The notes: a model not told the origin generated them from the letters alone. 64,000 bases of DNA from Streptomyces sp. NBC_00576 (GCF_036345175.1 NZ_CP107780.1:2542001-2606000), one strand, 5' to 3'; numbered from the stretch's first letter, positions 44,828 through 53,908 are shown. Numbers and translations: made by a program.

Positions 44828-46474
44828 TCACCGCTGGAGGTACGGGTACGTCCAGTCCGTGGCGGGGGTGAGGCTCTCCTTGATGAACCGCGGCGAGATC
44901 CAGCGCTGCAGCGCCAGACGCGAACCCGTTCGGTCGTTGGTGCCCGAGGCCCGGCCGCCGCCGAAGGAGACCTGGCCCATGAGCGCACCAGTCGGCTTGT
45001 CGTTGACGTAGGTCATGCCGGCCGTGTTGCGGAGCACGTCGAGGGCGTTGGAGATCGCCCGGCGGTCGGAGGCGAAGACGGACAGCGTCAACGCGTAGCC
45101 GCTGGCACGGTCGACCTCGCGGAGGACGGTGTCCCACTGGCTGTCTTCGTAGACGTACACGGTGAGCAGCGGACCGAAGAACTCCTCCGACAGGGTGAAC
45201 GCCGTCGGGTCGGTCGTGGTGTAGATCGTCGGGTCGACGAACCAGCCTGTCGACGTGTCCGTCCTGCCGCCCGCCAGGAGCTCGTGGGTGTCGAGCGCGT
45301 TCGCACGGTCGAATGCCGACTGGAGGCGATCCGCAGCGTTCCGGTCGATCACCGCACCGACGTACGTCTCGTGCTTGGTCGGGTCACCGACGGGCAGCTC
45401 GCGGACGATGTCGACCAGCTCGTCACGGAGCTTGTTCCACACCGAGCGCGCGATGTACGCGCGCGAGGCCGCGGAGCACTTCTGGCCCTGGTACTCGAAG
45501 GCCGAACGGACCAGCGCGGTGCGGACAGCGTCGACGTCCGCCGTCGGGTGCACGAGGACGGCGTTCTTGCCGCCGGTCTCGCCGACCAGCCGGGGGAAGG
45601 AACGATAGGTGTCGATGTTGTCGCCGATGGCGCGCCACAGGCTCCGGAAGACCGCCGTGGAGCCCGTGAAGGTGAGGCCGGCGAAGTCCGGGTCCGCGAT
45701 GGCGGTGGCAGACACCGCGGCGCCGGAACCGTGGACCAGGTTGATGACACCCGGCGGCAGCCCGGCTTCCTCGAGTACCCGCATGGTGACCTCGGCCGCG
45801 AGAGCCGCCTTCTCCGCGGGCTTCCACACGACGGTGTTGCCCATGAGGGCGGGAGTGGTCGGCAGGTTGACGCCGATCGCGGTGAAGTTGAACGGGGTGA
45901 TCGCGAGGACGAATCCCTCCAGCGGACGCTGGTCGAGGATGTTGATGTCACCGGGGAGCGCCGCCGGCTGGTCGGCATAGATCTGCTGCGCGAGGTGCAC
46001 GTTGAAACGCATGAAGTCCGCGAACTCGCTCGCGGCGTCGATCTCGGACTGGTGGAACGTCTTGGACTGTCCCGTCATCGTCGCGGCGACCAGTTCGTCG
46101 CGGTACTTCCCCGCGGCCAGGTCGCCCGCGCGCAGCATGATCGCCGCGCGCTCCCACCAGGGGGTGCGGGACCACTCGTGTGCCGTCGCGAGGGAGGCCG
46201 CGATCGCCTTCTTCGTCACGGTCTCGTCTGCCACGGCCAGGGTGCCGATGACGCTCTGGTGGGCGTGCGGCTCGACGACGCGCGTGGTCTCGGCGGTCAT
46301 GATCCGCTCGCCGTTGACGACGTGGGGAATCTCCCGCGGGTTGACGCGGATGTTCTCGATCGCGGCCGATACCGATCGCGACTCCGGCGATCCGGGCGCG
46401 AAGTCCCGCGACGGTTCGTTCTTCGGTGCGGGCATCCGCGGGTTCGCGGCAATGTTGGCGGGTGAGGCGGACAT
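44828..46474 (-). CDS. pruA: L-glutamate gamma-semialdehyde (1-pyrroline-5-carboxylate) dehydrogenase
   Basis: A 548-residue aldehyde dehydrogenase of the P5CDH type. Catalytic Cys in FEYQGQKCSAASRAY, base Glu in RLVGETGGKNAV, and FTGSTAVFRSLWRAIG and TYVNDKPTGALMGQVSFGGGRASG at the expected places. It oxidises glutamate semialdehyde to glutamate, the second step of proline degradation. The FadR-type regulator and proline dehydrogenase follow upstream on the same strand, forming one proline operon. ATG 46474 has GAAAGGG upstream. Confidence 0.95.
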   Translation of the reverse strand: MSASPANIAANPRMPAPKNEPSRDFAPGSPESRSVSAAIENIRVNPREIPHVVNGERIMTAETTRVVEPHAHQSVIGTLAVADETVTKKAIAASLATAHEWSRTPWWERAAIMLRAGDLAAGKYRDELVAATMTGQSKTFHQSEIDAASEFADFMRFNVHLAQQIYADQPAALPGDINILDQRPLEGFVLAITPFNFTAIGVNLPTTPALMGNTVVWKPAEKAALAAEVTMRVLEEAGLPPGVINLVHGSGAAVSATAIADPDFAGLTFTGSTAVFRSLWRAIGDNIDTYRSFPRLVGETGGKNAVLVHPTADVDAVRTALVRSAFEYQGQKCSAASRAYIARSVWNKLRDELVDIVRELPVGDPTKHETYVGAVIDRNAADRLQSAFDRANALDTHELLAGGRTDTSTGWFVDPTIYTTTDPTAFTLSEEFFGPLLTVYVYEDSQWDTVLREVDRASGYALTLSVFASDRRAISNALDVLRNTAGMTYVNDKPTGALMGQVSFGGGRASGTNDRTGSRLALQRWISPRFIKESLTPATDWTYPYLQR

Positions 46475-46526
46475 GAGGGTTTCCCTTTCAGGTGGGTTGC
46501 TTGGCGGACGGCGGACGGTGCTGAGG

Positions 46527-47216
46527 TCAGTGAGCGGCGATCTGGTTCTCGAGACGCCGGCGAGCGCTCGCGACCGACCGCCGGGTGATCGCGGTCGCCG
46601 CGTCGAGGTCGCGCTGCTCAAGTGCATCGATCAGTGCAGGCTGGGGTTCCCACAGCGATGCGTCACGGGACCGGATCGCGGCGCGGGCCCCGATGACCTT
46701 GTAGGGGCGGCACTGGGTCCACAGTGAGTCGACCGTCCGGACGAGGACGTCATTGCCTCCGGCGAGGTAGAGCTGCCGGAGCAGGACCTCGTCGGCGTCG
46801 AGTGCGTCATGGAGGTCCTCGTGGACCACCGCGCGGAACATCCGGTCGCACGCTTCACGCATGACCGCGATATCCGAGTCGGTCACCCGGGGCGCGCCGA
46901 GCCGTGTGGCCTCGACCTCCAGGACGGCTCGGACGTCGTAGATCTCGATGAGCTCGCGGATGGTGAACTCACGGACCCTGGCCCCGCGATGCGGGTGGCT
47001 GACGGCCAGCCCGTTCTCGACGAGCAGACGGACCGCTTCACGCACCGGCGTGGCACTGGTTCCCACCTGCTCCGCGATGTCACGGACCCGAAGCCGCGCG
47101 CCCGCGGGTAGTTCACCGGTGAAGACGCGGCCCGCGAGCACCTCGTAGACCTGGTCGGCGACGAGCGTGGGGCTGACTCCGACCGGGATCTCGGCGGCAT
47201 GGGTGGTGGTGGTCAT
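46527..47216 (-). CDS. GntR/FadR-family regulator, paralogue 1 (proline operon)
   Basis: A 229-residue FadR-type regulator: SPTLVADQVYEVLAGRVF ... GTSATPVREAVRLLVENGLAV helix-turn-helix and an FCD domain. It sits between the proline dehydrogenase and P5C dehydrogenase genes. It is strikingly similar over its whole length to the regulator at 51343-52047 (for example NGLAV.HPHRGARVREFT and QCRPYKVIGAR), so the two should bind related DNA sites. TGTGATCACA palindromes near 48303 and 48544 are candidate targets. ATG 47216 is chosen; the longer frame has no homology. Confidence 0.9.
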   Translation of the reverse strand: MTTTTHAAEIPVGVSPTLVADQVYEVLAGRVFTGELPAGARLRVRDIAEQVGTSATPVREAVRLLVENGLAVSHPHRGARVREFTIRELIEIYDVRAVLEVEATRLGAPRVTDSDIAVMREACDRMFRAVVHEDLHDALDADEVLLRQLYLAGGNDVLVRTVDSLWTQCRPYKVIGARAAIRSRDASLWEPQPALIDALEQRDLDAATAITRRSVASARRRLENQIAAH

Positions 47217-47299
47217 CCGCGCCGACTGTGCACGTGGGCGGGGAAAAGCGAGCCGATGCCGATCGTCCGGTCGCCCTTGAGGACGCCGAGTCAGCTGCG

Positions 47300-48211
47300 T
47301 CATGAACCGACGACCGACCGGAGGAAGAGAAGGAGGTTGGCGGGCTTCTCGGCCATGCGGCGCGTCAGGTACGGATACCACTCGGTGCCGTAGGGCAGGT
47401 ACACACGGACGCGGTAGCCCTCGCGGACCAGTTCCTCCTGCAGTTCGCGACGCACGCCTTGAAGCATCTGGAACTCGAACGAGCGCTTGTCGAGGCCGAG
47501 TTCGCGGGCGGTTCGCTTCACGGTCTCGATGCAGGCGTCGTCATGGGTACCGAAGGCGGGGTCGGGAAGGTTGGCGAGTGCCCACTTGGCGAAGTGCTGG
47601 TACTGCGCCGTCACGTCGTCGCGGTCGAGGATGGCCACGTCCACCTTCTCGTCGAAGGCGCCCTTGACGAGCCGGATCCTGGGCGGGGTGTCACCGAACT
47701 CGTACAGGTCCTGAAAAGTGCTGCGCATGCAGGCCTGGATGGCCACGCGAGTCTCCGGGTACTCCACGTGGCAGCGCCGGAAGATCTCCAACGTCTCCCG
47801 ACCGACGGAGCTGTGCTCCATGTCGACCTCGACCTCGCAGCCGTGGGCACGGGCAGCCTCCAGGAGCCGGCGCAGGTTCTTCTCGCAGCTCTCCGCGGAA
47901 ATGACGATGCCGAGCTGGGACAGCTTGACCGACACGGTCGCACTCGCGCTCCGCGGCGCCATGCCCTCGATGACACGGATGTACTCCGCGGTCGCGGCCT
48001 CCGACTGCTTCAGGTCGTGAACGGACTCACCGAGCAGGTCCAGGCTCACCTCGATCCCGACAGAGTTGAGCTGCTCGGTGACGTCGAGCGCCTCGGCGAG
48101 AGTGGTGCCCGCGACGTAGCGCTGCACGATGGGCCGGGTCAGCTTGCTCTTGGTGACGATCCGCCCGAGCTTCTTGTTCTCGGACGCCACAAGAAGGAGT
48201 TTGTTCGGCAC
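47300..48211 (-). CDS. Proline dehydrogenase (monofunctional)
   Basis: About 303 residues of the PRODH beta/alpha barrel. VSVKLSQLGI, EVDMEHSSV, VAIQACMRSTFQDL, IRLVKGAFDEK and RVYLPYGTEWYPYLTRRMAEKPANL hold the flavin and substrate contacts. It oxidises proline to P5C with FAD and passes electrons to quinone. GTG 48211 gives the usual family start (NKLLLVASENKKLG) with GAAGGG upstream; an in-frame GTG at 48295 would add 28 residues. Together with the P5C dehydrogenase it degrades proline to glutamate. Confidence 0.92.
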   Translation of the reverse strand: MPNKLLLVASENKKLGRIVTKSKLTRPIVQRYVAGTTLAEALDVTEQLNSVGIEVSLDLLGESVHDLKQSEAATAEYIRVIEGMAPRSASATVSVKLSQLGIVISAESCEKNLRRLLEAARAHGCEVEVDMEHSSVGRETLEIFRRCHVEYPETRVAIQACMRSTFQDLYEFGDTPPRIRLVKGAFDEKVDVAILDRDDVTAQYQHFAKWALANLPDPAFGTHDDACIETVKRTARELGLDKRSFEFQMLQGVRRELQEELVREGYRVRVYLPYGTEWYPYLTRRMAEKPANLLLFLRSVVGS

Positions 48212-48302
48212 GGGGATGCCCTTCTGATCGGAGTAGAGCGTCTGGAGCAACGTGGGTACGCGACGGCTCCGGGCTCTCCGCGGGGAGGTCTTCACCGTAA
48301 TT

Positions 48303-48319
48303 TGTGATCACAGATCACA
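48303..48319. promoter_or_regulatory. Candidate GntR operator upstream of proline dehydrogenase
   Basis: TGTGATCACA (48303-48312) is a perfect palindrome overlapping a second half site, giving TGTGATC-ACA-GATCACA across 48303-48319. It lies in the divergent gap between proline dehydrogenase and the monomeric sarcosine oxidase gene. Confidence 0.65.
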
Positions 48320-48543
48320 CAAGACTGGACTCTCATGAAGTGTTGCACGCCACCTGATCGACCGGTGGGCGCACCGCACACGACCTGACATCATCGGCGA
48401 CAACTTCTTATTTTCCCAGCTCAAACCCCCAGTCCATGTCTACCGAAGAGTCTGATCCATCAAGCAGACAACCGCGCACGGCCACAACTGGGACCCGCAG
48501 GCTCTTCGCCGCAAGTTACTGACGGGATGCTCTGGACATTGAA

Positions 48544-48553
48544 TGTGATCACA
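48544..48553. promoter_or_regulatory. Second TGTGATCACA palindrome
   Basis: The same perfect 10-bp palindrome, about 100 bp upstream of the monomeric sarcosine oxidase start, in the gap shared with proline dehydrogenase. Confidence 0.65.
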
Positions 48554-48651
48554 TGCCACGCTCGCATTGCCGTCGTACACACGGGAGCGACCGGGTGCCA
48601 CGGCGGGTCCACGGCGAGGTCCCGCTTCGATGCGACACAGGAACACACACC

Positions 48652-49830
48652 ATGGCAACTGAGCAGTCCACCTTTGCCGTTGTCGGCGCGGGTCTGGCCG
48701 GCGCCGCGACCGCATGGCGCCTCGCGGAAGCCGGCCACGACGTCACGCTCGTCGAACGCGGTCTGCCGGCCGACCACGAAGGCAGTTCGCACGGCTCCGC
48801 ACGGATCTTCCGTTACGCCTACCCGTCCACGCTCTACACCGACCTCGTCCTCCGCTCGCGACCTCTCTGGTCGGAGCTTGAGGCAGCAGCCGGAGTCCGG
48901 CTGATCAGCCGGACCGGGTGCCTGGACTGGGGCGAACGGCGCGACCCGGGCGCGCTCGCGCGCTCGCTGGAGACGGTCGGTATCGAGCACGAACTGCTCA
49001 GTCCCGCGGCGGCCTCGGCGCGCTGGCAGATCGAGTTCGACTCGCCGGTGCTGTGGCATCCGGACGCCGGGGTGATCGACGCAGAGAGGTCGGTCGAGGC
49101 GATGGTCTCTCTCGCGACCTCCCACGGTGCCCGACTGCGAACAGGATGGGACGTACAGAGAATCGACAGGACGGCGTCCGGCTATCGTCTGTATGACGCT
49201 GCGGGTGGCACCCTCGATGCCGAGCGAGTGGTCCTCTGCGCCGGCGGCTTCCTGCCTCGACTCCTGCGGAACACCGGTGCCGACGAGCGGTTCACGGCGG
49301 CGATGCCGCGGTTCACGGTCACCCAGGAGGGGGCCTACCACTTCCCCTACCGCGACGGCGCCGAGGGCTGGCCCACCTTCATCCACAAGACCGAGGCGAT
49401 CCAGACCTACAGCCTTCCGGGTGGCCGCGACGCGGATTTCCGTGGCCAGAAGCTCGCGGAGTACGCCGTGGGGAGGGCGCTGCCTTCGGCATACGAGCAG
49501 GACGGGCAGATCGATCCCGCGAACCGCGAACGGCTGATCGCCTACGTCAAGGACAACCTCCCCGGCCTCGTGCCCGAGCCGTACGCGGAGACGACCTGCC
49601 TCTTCACGACGACCCCGAGCGAGGACTTCGTGCTCGACCGTACCGAGAACCTCACAGTGATCTCCCCGTGCTCCGGGCACGGCGCGAAGTTCGCTCCACT
49701 CATCGGCGTTCTCGCCGCCCATCTCGCCGGCGCCGGCACTCCTGCCGCCGGTCGCGCCGCCGTCCCCCGGGAGTTCCTGGTCGGTGGCAGCCTGGGCGCC
49801 GCTTCCCTCCGGGACGGGGGACGGCGATGA
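48652..49830 (+). CDS. Monomeric sarcosine oxidase / N-methyl amino acid oxidase family
   Basis: A 392-residue MSOX/SolA-type flavoprotein: FAVVGAGLAGAATAWRLAEAG, then GSSHGSARIFRYAYPS. The covalent-flavin Cys falls at residue 315 (ETTCLFTTTPSEDFVLD), the position of the flavin-linked Cys in Bacillus MSOX. The C-terminal SPCSGHGAKFAPLIG closes the FAD site. Family members demethylate sarcosine, N-methyl-tryptophan or N-methylproline-like substrates, producing formaldehyde and hydrogen peroxide. Divergent from proline dehydrogenase and near TGTGATCACA sites, so N-methylproline is a good candidate substrate. ATG 48652; overlaps the next gene by 4 bp. Confidence 0.85.
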   Translation: MATEQSTFAVVGAGLAGAATAWRLAEAGHDVTLVERGLPADHEGSSHGSARIFRYAYPSTLYTDLVLRSRPLWSELEAAAGVRLISRTGCLDWGERRDPGALARSLETVGIEHELLSPAAASARWQIEFDSPVLWHPDAGVIDAERSVEAMVSLATSHGARLRTGWDVQRIDRTASGYRLYDAAGGTLDAERVVLCAGGFLPRLLRNTGADERFTAAMPRFTVTQEGAYHFPYRDGAEGWPTFIHKTEAIQTYSLPGGRDADFRGQKLAEYAVGRALPSAYEQDGQIDPANRERLIAYVKDNLPGLVPEPYAETTCLFTTTPSEDFVLDRTENLTVISPCSGHGAKFAPLIGVLAAHLAGAGTPAAGRAAVPREFLVGGSLGAASLRDGGRR

Positions 49831-51038
49831 CCGCTTCGTCGATGATGGCCGGCCTGTCCGGCATCGGCCGCGATCCGAAGCGCGGGGGCTACAGCCGTCC
49901 CGTGTTCTCGCCGGCGGAGCTCGAGTTGCGGGAGTGGTTCGTCGGGGAAGCCCAGCGTCTGGGGCTCGACGTGGACACGGACCGGAACGGCATTATTTGG
50001 GCCTGGTGGGACGCACAAGGCAGAGCTCGTGAAAACGCCGTCGCGACCGGGAGCCACCTCGACTCGGTACCCGGCGGCGGCGCGTTCGACGGTCCCCTGG
50101 GAGTCGTCTCGGCCCTCGCGGCGGTCGAGCTGATGCAGGCCTCCGGTTTCCGCCCGAGCCGCCCTGTCGTCATCGTCGTCTTCCCGGAGGAGGAAGGATC
50201 GAGGTACGGCCTGCCCTGCCTCGGCTCCGGGCTCATGGCCGGCACGGTCTCCGTGGACCGAGCCCTCGCACTGAAGGACGAGAACGGCGACACCCTCGCC
50301 GACCTCTTCGGCCGCAACGGAATCGACCCCGACCGGGTCGGACCCGACGCGAAAGCCGTCAAACGCATAGGCGCCTTCGTGGAACTCCACGTCGAGCAGG
50401 GCCGAGGCCTCGTCGACCTGTCCGAGCCCGTGGCCATCGGTCGCAGCATCATCGGGCACGGCCGCTGGAAGCTGCACTTCGAAGGCCAGGGCAACCATGC
50501 CGGAACGACGTTGATGTCGGACCGCCGCGATCCGATGATCCCCGCGGCCCAGACGATCCTTGTGGTGCAGGAGGCCGCGCTGGCCGTCCCTGGTGCCCGT
50601 GCGACCGTCGGAAAGGTGATTCCGGTGCCCGGCGGCTCCAACGTCATCGCCTCAGCCGTGGACGTCTGGCTCGACGTACGGCACGCGGACGAGTCGGCCC
50701 TGCAGCCCCTCGTCGACGAGATCACGGCCCGGGCACACGGACTCGCGGGCGCGGCAGCCTGCCGCTCGTCGGTCAGCCGTGAGTCCTACAGCCCGACCGC
50801 GACCTTCGACGCCGACCTGATCCAGCGCTTCACGGAGGTCCTTCCGTCCGCGCCGCTGCTCGATACGGGCGCCGGACACGACGCGGGAGTGCTGGCGCCG
50901 TTCACCCCTTCGGCGATGCTGTTCGTGCGCAACCCCAGCGGGATCTCACACTCCCCCGAGGAGTACGCCGAGGACGCCGATGTGGACGCCGGCGCAGACG
51001 CGCTCGCCCTGATCCTGATGGATCTGTCGTCCGAGTAG
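49827..51038 (+). CDS. M20-family Zn-dependent amidohydrolase (N-carbamoyl-amino acid hydrolase/allantoate amidohydrolase type)
   Basis: A 403-residue dinuclear zinc hydrolase. Metal ligands are visible in GSHLDSVPGGGAFDGPLGV (His, Asp), FPEEEGSRYG (Glu), ELHVEQG (His) and ISHSPEE (His). The dimerisation domain with HGRWKLHFEGQGNHAGTT is typical of beta-ureidopropionase and L-carbamoylase enzymes. It starts 4 bp inside the oxidase gene, so the two are co-translated and probably act on one compound class, such as an N-acyl or N-carbamoyl derivative of sarcosine (creatinine/hydantoin-like route). The substrate is inferred. Confidence 0.83.
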   Translation: MTASSMMAGLSGIGRDPKRGGYSRPVFSPAELELREWFVGEAQRLGLDVDTDRNGIIWAWWDAQGRARENAVATGSHLDSVPGGGAFDGPLGVVSALAAVELMQASGFRPSRPVVIVVFPEEEGSRYGLPCLGSGLMAGTVSVDRALALKDENGDTLADLFGRNGIDPDRVGPDAKAVKRIGAFVELHVEQGRGLVDLSEPVAIGRSIIGHGRWKLHFEGQGNHAGTTLMSDRRDPMIPAAQTILVVQEAALAVPGARATVGKVIPVPGGSNVIASAVDVWLDVRHADESALQPLVDEITARAHGLAGAAACRSSVSRESYSPTATFDADLIQRFTEVLPSAPLLDTGAGHDAGVLAPFTPSAMLFVRNPSGISHSPEEYAEDADVDAGADALALILMDLSSE

Positions 51039-51342
51039 TTTTCGTCCTCTCTCGGCCTGGCTGCGGGCCGGGATGCTGTGGACGGGCAAGGGTTGAGAGG
51101 TCCCGAACGAGAAAGGGCCGCTCCGGGTTCGGTTCGGACAGTGACATCCGCACCGAACCCGAAACCCAGCTGCTGACACCGGAATGCCGTCGCCCAGCCG
51201 CCGACACTCCAGCTCCCGCCCGTCACGGCCCGGCAAGGATGGGCCCGCCCGCCTGGACCGTACGTCCTGCCGGGTTGGACCGCTCTCGTGCGCGGCTATC
51301 GTGTTCCTGTCTTCTCTTTCTGCCGACGCGATGGAGTTCTCA

Positions 51343-52047
51343 GTGGTCACAGGAACTGGCCGCGGGAGCCACAACGTCAACCCGACCCTCGTCGCGGACC
51401 AGGTCTACGAGGTCCTCGCCCAACGCATCTTCGACGGCGAACTCGCCGCAGGAGATCGCCTGCCCGTCAGGGACCTGGCCGAGCAGGTGGGAACGAGCGT
51501 CATGCCGGTTCGAGAGGCGATTCGGCTACTGGTGAAGAACGGCCTCGCCGTGGCGCACCCGCATCGTGGCGCCCGGGTCCGCGAGTTCACCGTTCACGAG
51601 CTCTTGAATCTCTATGAGGTCCGGACAATCCTCGAAGTAGAGGCCACCCGGAAGGGCGCGGCGTCCGTCACCGGCGACGACCTGGACAAGATGCGGGACG
51701 CTTGTGAACGCATGTACCGGGCCGTAGTCCAAGGGCGCGTCACCGATGCTCTCGACGAGGACGAGGACCTTCTGCGGCACCTGTACCGGGCAGGCAGCAA
51801 CGACGTCCTGGTATCGACCATCGACTCCTTGTGGATCCAATGCCGGCCCTACAAGGTGATCGGCGCACGCGTGGCCCTGGAAGCTCACGACTCGTCCTTG
51901 TGGACTCCCCAGCCCGCGCTGATCGACGCTCTCTCGGCCGGCGACGCGGACCTGGCCGTCACCATCACGCGTGATTCCCTTCTCAGCGCCCGCCGACGCC
52001 TCGTGCGACAGATGCGAGTCCCGGAGGACTCAGACCAGATCTCCTGA
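51343..52047 (+). CDS. GntR/FadR-family regulator, paralogue 2
   Basis: A 234-residue FadR-type regulator, nearly colinear with the protein at 46527-47216: NPTLVADQVYEVLAQRIF, GTSVMPVREAIRLLVKNGLA and IDSLWIQCRPYKVIGARVAL. It follows the oxidase-hydrolase pair on the same strand after a 304-bp gap that shows no gene. GTG 51343 has GGAG 5 bp upstream; ATG 51331 is the alternative. The two paralogues bracket the proline/N-methyl-amino-acid genes. Confidence 0.88.
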   Translation: MVTGTGRGSHNVNPTLVADQVYEVLAQRIFDGELAAGDRLPVRDLAEQVGTSVMPVREAIRLLVKNGLAVAHPHRGARVREFTVHELLNLYEVRTILEVEATRKGAASVTGDDLDKMRDACERMYRAVVQGRVTDALDEDEDLLRHLYRAGSNDVLVSTIDSLWIQCRPYKVIGARVALEAHDSSLWTPQPALIDALSAGDADLAVTITRDSLLSARRRLVRQMRVPEDSDQIS

Positions 52048-52414
52048 CCTCGCGCTTTCATGAAGCATGTGTCCGACGGGTGGTCAGACAAACGAAAAGC
52101 GCCTCTGATCACAACAACGTGATAGCCACCTGTAGCGAGAGACGCGAGAAGCACTGCGCCCGCCGGGGCACCGGCCGGAGGCCCCACGCAAAGATCACCG
52201 CTGCGCCTCTCGACAAGCGCAGGTCAGCGCCACTCTCATTTCCAATGTCCCAAACTCGCGCTAGTACGATGGTTCTCGAACTGATAGTGCGCAGGTCAGA
52301 GGCCTTGTCAACGCTCATTTTCAGCGGCCGCTCTCAGCCGCTGTCGCCGACGACCTGATCCGACCCGACCTCAAGACGCAGAACCTCACCTCAAGACGAA
52401 GAAGGTGCCCACAG
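52048..52414. promoter_or_regulatory. Upstream region of pepP-like gene with a degenerate GATCACA site
   Basis: A 367-bp gap. TCTGATCACA at 52104-52113 differs by one base from the TGTGATCACA palindromes at 48303 and 48544. Otherwise no gene is seen. Direct echoes of CTCAAGACG at 52371-52399 lie just before the aminopeptidase start. Confidence 0.45.
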
Positions 52415-53908
52415 GTGTCCAGGGAATCCACGGAGACCACCAAGCCCGCCGAGACCTCAGAGATCACCGAGCCCGCCGAGACCGCCGAGACCAGGAACCG
52501 CAAGAATCGCCTCTACCCGTCCGTCTCCCCCCAGCTGGCCGAGCTGATGACCACGGGGTGGGCCGACACCGAGCTGCAGGACCTGCGCCCGGTCGAGCAG
52601 GCCCCCTACGCCGCCGAGCGCCGCGCCGCCCTCTCCGCCCGCTTCCCCGGCGAGCGTCTGATAGTCCCGGCCGGCAATCTCAAGGTCCGCGCCAACGACA
52701 CGCACTACCCGTTCCGCCCGTCCACCGAGTACGTCCACCTCACCGGCGACCAGACCGAGGACGCGCTCCTCGTCCTCGAACCCCGCGCGGACGCCGACGG
52801 CCACGACGCCACCGCCTACCTCCTGCCCCGCTCCGACCGGGAGAGCGGCGAGTTCTGGCAGGGCGCGGCCCAGGGCGAGCTGTGGGTGGGCCGGCGCCAC
52901 TCCCTCGCCGAGGCCGAACAGCTCCTCGGCCTGCCCTGCCGTGACGTCCGCGAGGCCGCCGCCGAGCTGCGCGCGGCCCCCGCCGTCCCCACCCGGATCG
53001 TGCGCGGCTACGACGCCGGGCTCGAAGCCGCCGTGGCCACGGACGAGGACCGCGACACCGAGCTGACGTCGGTCCTGTCGGAGCTGCGTCTGGTGAAGGA
53101 CGACTGGGAGATCGGCGAGATGCGCAAGGCGGTCGACTCGACCGTGCGCGGATTCGTGGATGTCGTAAAGGAGTTGGCGACCGCGATCGCCACCTCGGAG
53201 CGCTGGATCGAGGGAACCTTCTTCCGTCGCGCCCGACTTGAGGGCAACGACATCGGCTACGGCTCGATCTGCGCCGCCGGCGAGCACGCCACGATCATGC
53301 ACTGGCAGCGCAACGACGGCGAAGTCCGCCCGGGTGAGCTGCTGTTGCTCGACGCCGGCGTGGAGACGAACTCCCTCTACACCGCCGACGTCACCCGCAC
53401 CCTGCCCATCAGCGGCACCTTCAGCCCGCTCCAGCGCAAGATCTACGACGCGGTGTACGAGGCTCAGGAAGCCGGCATCCGGACGGTCAAGCCAGGTGCC
53501 GCCTACCGGGACTTCCACGTCGCCGCCCAGCGGTACCTGGCCGGAAAGCTCGTCGAGTGGGGCCTCCTGGAGGGCGACCCGGAGGACGTGTACGAGCTGG
53601 CCCTCCAGCGCCGCTTCACCATGGCGGGCACCGGTCACATGCTCGGCCTGGATGTGCACGACTGTGCCAAGTCGCGTACCGAGCTGTACGTCGACGGCAC
53701 CCTCGAACCCGGCATGATCCTCACGGTCGAGCCGGGCCTGTACTTCCAGCCGGACGACCTGACCGTGCCGGCGGAGTACCGGGGCATCGGGGTCCGTATC
53801 GAGGACGACATCCTGGTGACGGCGGACGGTCACGAAAACCTGTCGGCCGGGCTGCCCCGTACGTCCGACGAGGTCGAGGCATGGATGCGGGGGCTGACCG
53901 GCGCGTAG
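52415..53908 (+). CDS. Xaa-Pro aminopeptidase (aminopeptidase P family, M24)
   Basis: A 497-residue two-domain M24B peptidase. Metal ligands are in DAGVETNSLYTADVTRTLP (two Asp), GTGHMLGLDVHDC (His), TVEPGLYF (Glu) and GVRIEDDIL (Glu). It removes N-terminal residues before proline, feeding proline into the nearby catabolic genes. The first 35 residues are a Thr/Glu/Pro-Ala-Glu-Thr repeat tail not seen in typical members, probably a recent in-frame expansion. GTG 52415 follows AAGAAGG. Cytoplasmic. Confidence 0.92.
   Translation: MSRESTETTKPAETSEITEPAETAETRNRKNRLYPSVSPQLAELMTTGWADTELQDLRPVEQAPYAAERRAALSARFPGERLIVPAGNLKVRANDTHYPFRPSTEYVHLTGDQTEDALLVLEPRADADGHDATAYLLPRSDRESGEFWQGAAQGELWVGRRHSLAEAEQLLGLPCRDVREAAAELRAAPAVPTRIVRGYDAGLEAAVATDEDRDTELTSVLSELRLVKDDWEIGEMRKAVDSTVRGFVDVVKELATAIATSERWIEGTFFRRARLEGNDIGYGSICAAGEHATIMHWQRNDGEVRPGELLLLDAGVETNSLYTADVTRTLPISGTFSPLQRKIYDAVYEAQEAGIRTVKPGAAYRDFHVAAQRYLAGKLVEWGLLEGDPEDVYELALQRRFTMAGTGHMLGLDVHDCAKSRTELYVDGTLEPGMILTVEPGLYFQPDDLTVPAEYRGIGVRIEDDILVTADGHENLSAGLPRTSDEVEAWMRGLTGA

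Noticed and set aside
44804..46465. 553-codon frame opposite the P5C dehydrogenase
   Set aside because: Antisense shadow; the minus-strand gene has complete aldehyde dehydrogenase motifs.
52080..52414. Possible small gene between the second GntR and the aminopeptidase
   Set aside because: Short frames there lack ribosome sites and recognisable sequence; the stretch is better read as a promoter region.
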